From assembly GCF_003611735.1 (NCBI RefSeq), contig NZ_RAWG01000042.1, forward strand, positions 1-45,069: a stretch of DNA of 45,069 nt, written 5' to 3'. The DNA is from Corallococcus sicarius. Lineage in GTDB: Bacteria > Myxococcota > Myxococcia > Myxococcales > Myxococcaceae. Both the position numbers and the translations under genes were made by a program. The notes beneath the pieces are model-generated. The model was not told the DNA's origin, made no database searches, and worked only from the letters and a program-made list of their open reading frames with translations. Shown here in pieces: positions 8,818 to 16,441 of this stretch (position 1 is its first letter; every line of letters starts with the position of its first letter).

Positions 8818-9921
8818 TCAGTTCGGCCGGCGCTCCAGCACCTCGGGCACCCGGGTGGGCGCTCCCGAGGAGCCGCCCCGCACGGCCTCGCAGGCGTACT
8901 GCTCCAGCGCCAGCGCCCGGTGCGCCACGGTGTGCTCGGCGAGCACTCGCGCCCGGGCGCGCTGGCCCAGCTGGAGCCGGTCCGCTTCCGGCATCTCTCG
9001 CAGGTAGCGCAGCACGTCCTTCGCCGTGCGCGCCACGACCACCTCCTCGCCCAGCGAGAAGAGGTCCTCCAATCCCTCCCACGGGTCGCAGACCAGCGTC
9101 GCGCCGCACGCCGCGGCCTCGAACAGGTTCCTGCCCGGCGTGTGCTCCGCCCGCGAGACGGCCAGCGTGAAGCGCTGCGCGCCGTAGCAGGCCGGGTGCT
9201 CGCGGGACGGGGTGGCCGCGTGCCGCTTCACGTTGTCGGGCCACGCCGCATCCGCATCCACCACGGACATCGTCCCGGCGAGGAGGAAGCGCCCTTCGGG
9301 CCAGTCAAACGCGGCGTCCAACAGCAGCGGCTTCAACAGCGACCGGCGCTCCGCCGACAGCAGCCCCAGGTGCCCCAGGTCCCAGCGCACGCCCTGCGCC
9401 CTCGGGGCGAAGTGCTCCGCCTGCACGCCGGGCAGCAACACGCGCGCCCGGGGCACACCCCACTCGCGCTCCAACCTCCGGGGCACCGGCCCCCCGCTGG
9501 AGCACAGGTGGATCCGGTAGCCCGTCAGATGCTCCAGCGTCAGCCGCGCCGCATCCCCACGGTGGGCCTGCCGCTGCAACGTCCGGGGCGTGTCGTGGTC
9601 CCAGAAGGCGGTGAGGCCGCGCGCGGTCTCCGTCGCCCAGCGCCCCACCTCCGCGACCCCGGGCACGTCCGAGTCCACCAGCACCAGGTCCGCACCCCGC
9701 ACATGGGAACGGAAGCGCGCATCGAGGTCCGCCACGCCCAGGTACGGCGCGCAAGGCGTCTCCGCCTCCAGTTCCAGCCGCCGCGCAGAGGGCCCCGCCT
9801 GCTCCAGGAGCAGCACCATGTGCCCGCGCTGTCGCAGCGCGTGCGCGAGCTGCCTTGAAGCCAGGCCGACCTTCACGTCAGCGACTGCCCCGCCCGGAGG
9901 CCCCAGGAAGACGATGTTCAT
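8818..9921 (-). CDS. CgeB-like glycosyltransferase
   Basis: The 367-residue protein has the two-lobed layout of GT-B glycosyltransferases and the motif series of the CgeB family: an N-terminal MNIVFLG strand, TAFWDHDTP in the middle, WPDNVKRH, and a C-terminal RNLFEAAACGATLVCD followed by a WEGLEDLF block. The last of these is the donor-nucleotide-binding end of a group-1-like fold. It probably transfers a sugar to a surface or spore polysaccharide or protein; the acceptor is unknown. AAGGAGG lies 9 nt before the ATG at 9921. It stands alone, convergent with the LysR gene (25-nt gap). Confidence 0.85.
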   Translation of the reverse strand: MNIVFLGPPGGAVADVKVGLASRQLAHALRQRGHMVLLLEQAGPSARRLELEAETPCAPYLGVADLDARFRSHVRGADLVLVDSDVPGVAEVGRWATETARGLTAFWDHDTPRTLQRQAHRGDAARLTLEHLTGYRIHLCSSGGPVPRRLEREWGVPRARVLLPGVQAEHFAPRAQGVRWDLGHLGLLSAERRSLLKPLLLDAAFDWPEGRFLLAGTMSVVDADAAWPDNVKRHAATPSREHPACYGAQRFTLAVSRAEHTPGRNLFEAAACGATLVCDPWEGLEDLFSLGEEVVVARTAKDVLRYLREMPEADRLQLGQRARARVLAEHTVAHRALALEQYACEAVRGGSSGAPTRVPEVLERRPN

Positions 9922-10148
9922 CCATGTGGGCCTCCTTCACGCCCCCGGCCCCGACGGACGGTGGACGCCCCGCGCGGCAACTCCAGGGCTATCGCTTCCG
10001 GCCTCCGACGAACAAGGCGCCAGGCCCGGGGCCGCGTGAACTCCTCAACGGCGCACCCCTCGGACGGACCGCTCCTGCGCAGCCGCGTCCAGCAATGGAC
10101 CGTGGCCCCTCCCTCCGAGGCGAGGAGCCCGTGTCATGAAACCCGGGA

Positions 10149-10709
10149 CTACTTCGAGGGCGCTTCGGGCTTGATGGGAGGCGTATTGCCAGCGGGCGCC
10201 GTGGCGGGCTTCGCGGCCGCGGGCTTGCGCAGGGGGCACGCGACGATGGCGCCCGTGGGGTCGATGGCGTCCTTGCCCTCGTCCACCTTGAGCACCTTGC
10301 GGTCCTCGCCCACGACGAACGTGTAGCGCTTGGACACCGTCAGCACCGGCATCTTCACGTCGTACGCGGACACGACCTTGCCTTCAGGATCCGGGATGAA
10401 CGGGAAGGGCGCCTTCAGCTCCTTCTTGAAGCGCGCCAGCGTCTCCGCGTCATCCGTGGAGAAGGCCAGCACCTGCCCCTGCGCCTGCTCGATGTCCTTG
10501 TAGCGGCTCGTGTACGCGGTCAGCTGGCGCGTACACCCGCCGGTGAACGCCTTGGGAAAGAAGGCCACGATGACGGGCCCCTTCTTCACCATCTCCGACA
10601 GCGTGTAGGTCGTCCCACCGGTGTCCTTCACCGTGAAGTCCGGGGCGGTTTCGCCCACCTGGGGAATCGCTGCGCTGACCAATCCGACGACGAGCAGGGG
10701 AATGAGCAT
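10149..10709 (-). CDS. Exported AhpC/TSA-type peroxiredoxin with Ala/Pro/Lys tail
   Basis: The 186-residue protein starts with a short hydrophobic segment ([14 protein letters not shown]) that reads as a signal peptide or anchor, so it probably acts in the periplasm. The peroxiredoxin fold follows ([15 protein letters not shown]), with the peroxidatic Cys59 in FTGGCTRQL. The Thr and Cys of the active site are present, but the PrxQ-type second Cys five residues on is absent. The only other Cys is Cys158 near the end. About 26 C-terminal residues are Ala/Pro/Lys-rich and look unstructured. It may be a 1-Cys enzyme or may use Cys158. It lies between the glycosyltransferase and the amidohydrolase on the same strand, with gaps of 227 and 48 nt. 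Confidence 0.88.
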   Translation of the reverse strand: MLIPLLVVGLVSAAIPQVGETAPDFTVKDTGGTTYTLSEMVKKGPVIVAFFPKAFTGGCTRQLTAYTSRYKDIEQAQGQVLAFSTDDAETLARFKKELKAPFPFIPDPEGKVVSAYDVKMPVLTVSKRYTFVVGEDRKVLKVDEGKDAIDPTGAIVACPLRKPAAAKPATAPAGNTPPIKPEAPSK

Positions 10710-10757
10710 GGCCGGGACTTAACGGCCCCCGGACATCGGAACAAGCCGCCCGGGGTT

Positions 10758-12053
10758 CTACGGCTGGTTCAGCCGAGCCCAGACGGCCGTGGCGGCCTCG
10801 CGTGACTGGTCCGCCACCACGGTGGGGTTCACCGACAGGGGCCTGCGCGCCCAGACGCGCCACACGCCGTCCACCATCACCGCCTCCACGTGCCGGCTGC
10901 CCAGCCCGTGAATCACGTGCCACGCCAGCGTCTCCGCCGTCAGCGGCGTGGGCGACAGGTAGTCCATCACCAGCAGGTCCGCGACCGAGCCCTCGCGCAT
11001 GGGACCGATGGCCGCCTCGAACACCTGCGACGCCAGCCGGTGGCCGTTGGCCAGGTAGCGCAGCACGTCAATGGGCTGCCCCGCCTCACGCGAGCGCAGG
11101 TACGCCGCCTGCGCCTCCGCGAAGAGGTCCGCTGACGTGCCGTCGGTGCCCAGCGACGCCCGGGCCCCGAACTTCAGCGCCGGCGCGTAGCCCACCTCCT
11201 GCTCCTGGTTGGAGCGGGGCGTGTGCACCAGCCACGTCCCCGTGGCCAGCACCTGCGCCAGGTCCGCCCACTCCAGGTGGCCCGCGTGCGCCGCCATCGC
11301 GCGAGGCGAGAGGAGGTTTCCGTTGAGCAGCCGGGTCACCGGGGGGTTGCCGTGACGCTCGTTGGACAGCCGCTCGTCCAGCGGATCCTCCGCGAGCGGG
11401 AAGTGCAGCCCGGTGTTGGTGGTGTTGAGCGCTTCGCCCAGCCCCTGGAGGGCGTCATCGCCCAGCGTGAAGACGGGCCCCGCGCCCACCTGTCCGCGGA
11501 AGCGGCCCCGGGCCTTGCGCGCGAAGCTGACCGTCTCCTCCAGCCCCTCCTCGCGGCCCACCGCGCCCATGCGGTCCGTCACCGCGTAGGCCAGCACGCC
11601 GCGCACGCCCACCTCGTGGAGCCCGCGCGCCATGCGCAAGAGCGAGCCCGTCACCGCGTGCGGCGAGGCGTGCAGGTCGAACAGGGTGGTGGTGCCGCAC
11701 TGGATGGACTCCAGGCCCCCCGCCGTGGCGGCCACCTGCACCGCGTCCAGGTCCAGGGCGTTCTCGAAGGGCCAGCGCACCTGCTCCAGCAGGGCCTGGT
11801 ACGACGCGGGCGTCGGCCGGACCCAGCCGCGCGCGAGCACGTACGAGAGCCGGTGGTGCGCGTTGACGAGCCCCGGGAAGACGAGCTTGCCGGACAGCGC
11901 CACCACCTCGTCGTCAGGGGCGGGCGTCAGGTCCTCGCCCCGCGCCACGATGCGCTCACCCTCGATGCGCAGGTCCACCCGCTCCACGGACGCGGGCTCC
12001 AGTTCGACGACGTAACCACCCTTGAGGACGGTGCCCAACATCCCTCCCTGCAT
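10758..12053 (-). CDS. Amidohydrolase (SsnA/TRZ-ATZ-like) with a damaged metal site
   Basis: The 431-residue protein has the composite fold of the amidohydrolase superfamily: a small beta-domain (KGGYVVELE, then LVFPGLVNAH) and a TIM barrel ending in LGTDGTSADLF, the block that carries the catalytic Asp. Closest in feel are SsnA-like and chlorohydrolase/deaminase proteins, which remove amino or chloro groups from heterocycles. The usual HxH metal motif after the PGLVNA strand reads His66-His67-Arg68, so the second His ligand is Arg. The strand-5 motif reads GLHFPLAED instead of the usual HxHxAE. Activity is therefore doubtful. The start is uncertain: ATG at 12053, or ATG at 12041 directly after GGGAGGG. 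Confidence 0.78.
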   Translation of the reverse strand: MQGGMLGTVLKGGYVVELEPASVERVDLRIEGERIVARGEDLTPAPDDEVVALSGKLVFPGLVNAHHRLSYVLARGWVRPTPASYQALLEQVRWPFENALDLDAVQVAATAGGLESIQCGTTTLFDLHASPHAVTGSLLRMARGLHEVGVRGVLAYAVTDRMGAVGREEGLEETVSFARKARGRFRGQVGAGPVFTLGDDALQGLGEALNTTNTGLHFPLAEDPLDERLSNERHGNPPVTRLLNGNLLSPRAMAAHAGHLEWADLAQVLATGTWLVHTPRSNQEQEVGYAPALKFGARASLGTDGTSADLFAEAQAAYLRSREAGQPIDVLRYLANGHRLASQVFEAAIGPMREGSVADLLVMDYLSPTPLTAETLAWHVIHGLGSRHVEAVMVDGVWRVWARRPLSVNPTVVADQSREAATAVWARLNQP

Positions 12054-12341
12054 GCGCGACGGTGCGCGAGGTTCTCACGACGGAGCCCCCCTCCCCTTAG
12101 GGGTCCCGTTTCGAGCGGGGCAGGTTAGCACCGCATCCCCGCCCCCGGTCACCGGGTACGGCCATCCTTCCACCCACACCCGTCGTCCCGGCCCGCCCTA
12201 CACGGCCCGCGTGGGCCCGCCAGGGGCCCCCGCTCCTGCTGGAACGTCCGTGCAACAGGGAGGTTCCATTGGGGACAGCCAGGCAGGCGGACCTGTAGGA
12301 CCTTGGGTGCCGGGGGCGGGGCCCCGTAGACTGCCGGCACC
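12054..12341. other. Intergenic region between divergent amidohydrolase and kinase genes
   Basis: These 288 bases are the longest non-coding stretch in the window. A small CCCCTTAGGGG palindrome occurs near 12100, and a promoter-like TTGGGT/TAGACT pair lies next to the kinase start. I see no reading frame or RNA gene here. Confidence 0.6.
12303..12332 (+). promoter_or_regulatory. Candidate promoter for a leaderless kinase mRNA
   Basis: TTGGGT (12303-12308), an 18-nt spacer and TAGACT (12327-12332) lie 9 nt before the TTG start at 12342. Transcription would start at or next to the initiation codon. Confidence 0.4.
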
Positions 12342-14648
12342 TTGGCGTCGGAATCCGGCATCACCTGGGCAGGGAACTACCGCTTGAGCGCGCGCATCGC
12401 GACGGGCGGCATGGCCGAGGTGTACCTGGCGCGCCCCGTCGCGCCGGACGGACAGCGGGGCCCTTCCGTGGCCGTGAAGCGGCTGATGCCCCACCTGGTC
12501 GTGGACCGGCGCATCGTGCAGATGTTCCTCAACGAGGCGCGCATCACCGCGCAGGTGCGCCACCCCAACGTGGTCTCCATCCTGGAGCTGGGCATGGAGG
12601 GCGGAGAGCCCTTCATCGCCATGGAGCTGCTGGAGGGGCGCTCGTTCGCGGAGGTGCGGCAGGAGGCCGCCGAGCGGGGCCAGCGCGTTCCTTTGGGCAT
12701 CACCCTGCGCGTGCTGGTGGATGCGTGCCGGGGGCTGGATGCCGCGCACCGCGCCGTGGACGAGGCGGGCCGGCCGCTGCGGATCGTCCACCGCGACTTC
12801 ACGCCGGACAACATCCACGTGGGCGTCAACGGCGCGGTGAAGGTCATCGACTTCGGCATCGCGAAGGCGGACGCGCTGGGCTCCGGCACGGAGCCGGGGA
12901 CGCTCAAGGGCAAGTTCTTCTACATGTCGCCGGAGATGATCGCCGGCCGCAGCGTGGACCACCGCGCGGACCTGTTCGCCGCGGGGGTGATGCTCTACGA
13001 GCAGCTCTGTGGCCGGCGCCCCTTCACCGGCATGACGCCGGACGAGGTGCTGTCGCGCATCGCGGAGGGACGCCCGAAGCCGCCCACCGCGTTCGACCCG
13101 TCGGTGCCGCAGGCGCTGGAGGGGGTGTGCCTGATGGCGCTCGCGAAGGACCCGGAGGCGCGCTTCGACAGCCTCCAGACCTTCATCGCCGCCATCGAGC
13201 ACATCGGCGGGCCCGCCGAGGTCGCGACGCACGCGCAGGTGGCCGCGTACCTGGACCTCCTCTTCCCGCCGGACCGCGACCCCAAGCGCCTGGCGCTGCG
13301 CCGCGCGAGGCTCGCGGATCCGTCCAACTCCGGCGCGGAGGTGGGAGCGCCGGTGCAGGGCGGTGCGGACTGGCCCGTGGAGCTGGGAGGCACGGCGTCC
13401 CGGGCCGGCGCGCAGGGCTCGTGGCCCGTGTCGAAGACGGGACCGGGCGGCCCGGCCGAGTGGCCCGCGATGCCGGTGGGAGTCCACGGCGACTGGCCCG
13501 TGGCACCGGAGGCCAGGCCCCGGGACACGAGCTCGGATGCGACGTCCACCCGGGTCACTTCGCACGAGGAGGTGCGCGCGTCCGCGGCGGCCGCCTCCGC
13601 GGCGCGCGGAGCCGAAGCAGCCTCCGCCGCGCCTCGGGGTGAAGGCCCGGCCGTCAAGGCCAGCCAGCCACCTCGCGCCTCCACGGCGGAGGGAGGCGAC
13701 ACGCGCACCCGTTCGCGCTGGGGCATCGCCCTCTTCGCGGGCGTGCTCGCGGTGGGCGGGCTGGGCGCGGGGGCCACGTGGTACCTGCGCCGTCCGGATG
13801 TCACGCCCACGGCCCGGCTCGCCGCCGCGGAGACCGCCACGACGCTGGAGGCGAAGCTCTCCGCGCTGGAGGCGCTGGGCAAGGACCCGCGCGCTACGGG
13901 CCGGGAGCTGGCCCGCGCGAGCACCCTGCTGATGAGCCTGGGTGCCCACCCACAGGCCCTGGAGCTGGCGGAGACGTACACCGCGCGCTTCCCGAAGGAG
14001 GCGGAGGCGCACCTGCTCGCCGCGCGCGCCGCCACCGAGCTGCGCATGGGCAAGCGCGCCGAGCGCGCCATCGACGAGGCCGCGCTCCTCGCCCCGAAGG
14101 ACATCCGCGCGCCGCTGGCCCTGGCCGAGCTGCGGGCCCGCCAGGGCGACGTGCCGGGCGCGCTCACGGCGCTCGCCAAGGCGTACGCGCAGGCGCCGGG
14201 CTCCGCCAAGGTGGCCCCGCGCTACGGACAGCTCCTGTCGCAAGGCGGGCGCCTGGACGAGGCCGCCACCGTGCTCTCCACCTGGACGCGCCAGCACGAC
14301 GACGCGGCGGCGCTCGCGGAGCTGGGCTTCGTGCGCTTCCGCCAGGAGAAGCTGGACGACGCCGTCACCCTGCTCAAGCGCGCGCTGAGGAAGGCGCCGT
14401 CGCTCGCGGTGGCGCACTCGTACCTGGGGGCCGTCCTCTTCCGGCAGGGCGACCTTCGCGGCGCCGAGCGCGAGTACCGGGAGGCGGAGCGTCTGGCCCC
14501 GGACGACCCTCGCGCCCTCACGGCGCGGTGCCAGCTCCACGCCCACGAGGGCAACACCGCGGCGGTGGCCGAGGTGAAACGTACGCTGTCGGAAAGGTTC
14601 CCCGACCGTGCATCGGCACTGGCGGCGGAGTGCGGTCCGGGGAATTAG
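12342..14648 (+). CDS. Membrane Ser/Thr protein kinase with C-terminal TPR domain
   Basis: The 768-residue Hanks-type kinase has a kinase domain at about 13-285, a low-complexity linker at 330-455, one transmembrane helix at about 459-482 and TPR-like helical pairs to the end. Present are the P-loop ATGGMAEV, Lys46 in VAVKR, HRDFTPDN (Asp152), IDFG (Asp170) and YMSPE. The catalytic loop has Thr where Lys is usual (HRDxKPxN), a substitution seen in other myxobacterial kinases, so activity is plausible. The kinase faces the cytoplasm and the TPRs would face the periplasm. The linker carries four Trp-Pro motifs (DWPV, SWPV, EWPA, DWPV). The first credible initiation codon is TTG at 12342. Confidence 0.93.
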   Translation: MASESGITWAGNYRLSARIATGGMAEVYLARPVAPDGQRGPSVAVKRLMPHLVVDRRIVQMFLNEARITAQVRHPNVVSILELGMEGGEPFIAMELLEGRSFAEVRQEAAERGQRVPLGITLRVLVDACRGLDAAHRAVDEAGRPLRIVHRDFTPDNIHVGVNGAVKVIDFGIAKADALGSGTEPGTLKGKFFYMSPEMIAGRSVDHRADLFAAGVMLYEQLCGRRPFTGMTPDEVLSRIAEGRPKPPTAFDPSVPQALEGVCLMALAKDPEARFDSLQTFIAAIEHIGGPAEVATHAQVAAYLDLLFPPDRDPKRLALRRARLADPSNSGAEVGAPVQGGADWPVELGGTASRAGAQGSWPVSKTGPGGPAEWPAMPVGVHGDWPVAPEARPRDTSSDATSTRVTSHEEVRASAAAASAARGAEAASAAPRGEGPAVKASQPPRASTAEGGDTRTRSRWGIALFAGVLAVGGLGAGATWYLRRPDVTPTARLAAAETATTLEAKLSALEALGKDPRATGRELARASTLLMSLGAHPQALELAETYTARFPKEAEAHLLAARAATELRMGKRAERAIDEAALLAPKDIRAPLALAELRARQGDVPGALTALAKAYAQAPGSAKVAPRYGQLLSQGGRLDEAATVLSTWTRQHDDAAALAELGFVRFRQEKLDDAVTLLKRALRKAPSLAVAHSYLGAVLFRQGDLRGAEREYREAERLAPDDPRALTARCQLHAHEGNTAAVAEVKRTLSERFPDRASALAAECGPGN

Positions 14649-14658
14649 ATCCCCACCC

Positions 14659-15675
14659 ATGCGACTTCGCCTCCTCGTCCTCGCCGCGTCCTGCCTGTTG
14701 ATGACCGCCGCGTGCTCCTCCACGCCGGACGACCCCACGCCCACGCCCGACGCCGGGACGCAGCCTCCAGACACCACGACGGGTGACGTGGCGCCCGCGG
14801 ACCGCACCGCCTGTTCGGGCCTGACCGTGACCGCGGGCACCTACGACTGGACGGTGGAGCACGGAGGCCGCACCCGCGCCTACCGCGTCCACGTCCCCCG
14901 GGGCTACGACGCCACGAAGCCCACGCCCGTGGTGCTCAGCTTCCACGGCTTCGGCTCCGACGAGCAGGAGCACGAGCTGCTGAGCAACTTCTCCCGGCTG
15001 GGCGACACCGAGGGCTTCATCTCCGTCTACCCGCGCGGCCTCAACTTCCCGGAGGCGCTCGGCCGGGGCGACGCAGACAGCCGGAGCTGGAACGGCGTCG
15101 CGTGCTGTGGCCCGGCGCAGGTGGCCAACGTGGACGACGTGGGCTTCGTGGACGCGCTGCTCGCGGACCTGGACGCGCGCGTGTGCACGGATCCGCGCCG
15201 CGTCTTCGCCAGCGGCTTCTCCAACGGCGGCTTCTTCACCTACCGGCTGGCCTGTGAGCGCGCGCAGCGCTTCGCCGCCATCGCGCCCGTCGCGGGCATG
15301 GAGGGCTCGGCGGCCTGCGCCCCGTCCCGCCCCGTCCCGGTGCTCCACTTCCACGGCAGCGCCGACCCGGCCATCCTCTACGAGGGCGGCAACAACATCC
15401 CCGCGGGCAGGCCCTACCCGTCCGCCGCCGAGTCCGTGCGCCGCTTCGCCGCGCGCAATGGCTGCACCGGCCCGGAGCAGCAGACGTTCCAGAAGGGCGA
15501 CAGCACCTGCGTCGCGGCCACCGGCTGCAGCCCGGAGAGCGCCACCGCGAGCCTGTGCACCGTCACCGGGGGCCAGCACGCCTGGCCCGGTCAGCCGAAC
15601 TTCAACGGCGGCACGCTGGACCTGGACGCGACGCTGGAGATGTGGCGCTTCTTCCAGGCCCGCCCGCGTCCCTGA
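14659..15675 (+). CDS. Secreted lipoprotein esterase of the PHB-depolymerase (LpqC-like) family
   Basis: The 338-residue alpha/beta-hydrolase has a lipoprotein signal peptide ending MTAAC-SS, so it should be lipid-anchored, followed by a Thr/Pro/Asp-rich tether. The catalytic set is visible: oxyanion segment SFHGFG, nucleophile elbow GFSNGG (Ser), HFHGSADP with the acid, and GGQHAWPG with the His. Family members cleave polyhydroxybutyrate or feruloyl/acetyl esters on polysaccharides; the true substrate is unknown. Several Cys pairs (for example CCGP) suggest disulfides, consistent with export. It starts 10 nt after the kinase stop and is followed 4 nt later by the deacetylase start, so the three genes probably form one operon. 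Confidence 0.9.
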   Translation: MRLRLLVLAASCLLMTAACSSTPDDPTPTPDAGTQPPDTTTGDVAPADRTACSGLTVTAGTYDWTVEHGGRTRAYRVHVPRGYDATKPTPVVLSFHGFGSDEQEHELLSNFSRLGDTEGFISVYPRGLNFPEALGRGDADSRSWNGVACCGPAQVANVDDVGFVDALLADLDARVCTDPRRVFASGFSNGGFFTYRLACERAQRFAAIAPVAGMEGSAACAPSRPVPVLHFHGSADPAILYEGGNNIPAGRPYPSAAESVRRFAARNGCTGPEQQTFQKGDSTCVAATGCSPESATASLCTVTGGQHAWPGQPNFNGGTLDLDATLEMWRFFQARPRP

Positions 15676-15679
15676 CGGA

Positions 15680-16441
15680 GTGAAGGAGGACGTCACGCCG
15701 CCCCGCACCCTCATCCTCAACGCCGATGACCTGGGCTACGACCCGGGCATCACCCGGGGCATCCTCCAGGCCCTGCGCGAGGGCGTCGTCTCCTCCGCCA
15801 CGCTCCTGGTGAACACCCCGTGGTCCGAGGAGGCCGCGCGTCAGGCGCGGGGACTCGCCATCGGGTTGCACCTGAACCTGGACCGGGGTCCGCCCATCGG
15901 CCCCGACTTCCCGCGCGAGTGGCGGTCCGCAGAAGGAGGCTTCGTCGGAGCGCGCGTCGCGGAGCTCCCGGCGGACGTGGTGGCGGCCGAGGCCTTCGCG
16001 CAACTCCGGCGGCTGGAGGGGCTGCTGGGCCAGCCCGCCACGCACATCGATGTGCACAAGCACCTGCACCGCCATCCCCGGGTGCTGGAGGGACTGGCGC
16101 GCGTCGCCCGGCGCGCGGGCCTTCCCGTGCGCTCCATCGACGCGGACATGCGGGCCGCGCTCCGGGCCCGGTGCGTGGCCACGAATGATCACTTCGTCGG
16201 CGAGTCCGGCGAGTCCGCGTACTGGACGCCGGAGCGCTTCGCGCAGGCCCTGGCCGGGCTTCCCGCCGAGGGCGTCACGGAGTGGATGTGTCACCCCGGC
16301 CACCTGCCCGAGGTCGTCACCAGCCGCTATGCGGCGCAGCGCGAGGTGGAGCTGGCCACCTTCCTCCAGCCCCGCTCGCGCGAGGTGTTGGAGCAGGCGG
16401 GGATACGCCCCACGGACTTCCGCCACCTCACGCCTGCGTAG
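15680..16441 (+). CDS. ChbG/HpnK (YdjC)-family carbohydrate deacetylase
   Basis: The 253-residue metal-dependent deacetylase of the YdjC fold removes N-acetyl groups from sugars; HpnK members act in hopanoid synthesis and ChbG on chito-oligosaccharides. Key motifs are LILNADDLGY (catalytic Asp pair), IGLHLNL, HIDVHKHLHRHP with the metal-binding His residues, and WMCHPGH near the end. The GTG at 15680, just after the lipoprotein stop, is the only start codon before the first conserved strand, and it implies translational coupling. Its last 14 bp overlap the convergent histidine-kinase gene. The pairing with a secreted esterase suggests polysaccharide breakdown or modification (inference). Confidence 0.87.
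   Translation: MKEDVTPPRTLILNADDLGYDPGITRGILQALREGVVSSATLLVNTPWSEEAARQARGLAIGLHLNLDRGPPIGPDFPREWRSAEGGFVGARVAELPADVVAAEAFAQLRRLEGLLGQPATHIDVHKHLHRHPRVLEGLARVARRAGLPVRSIDADMRAALRARCVATNDHFVGESGESAYWTPERFAQALAGLPAEGVTEWMCHPGHLPEVVTSRYAAQREVELATFLQPRSREVLEQAGIRPTDFRHLTPA

Noticed and set aside
12198-14840. 880-codon minus-strand frame across the kinase gene
   Set aside because: The plus strand carries unambiguous kinase motifs; the antisense frame is low-complexity.
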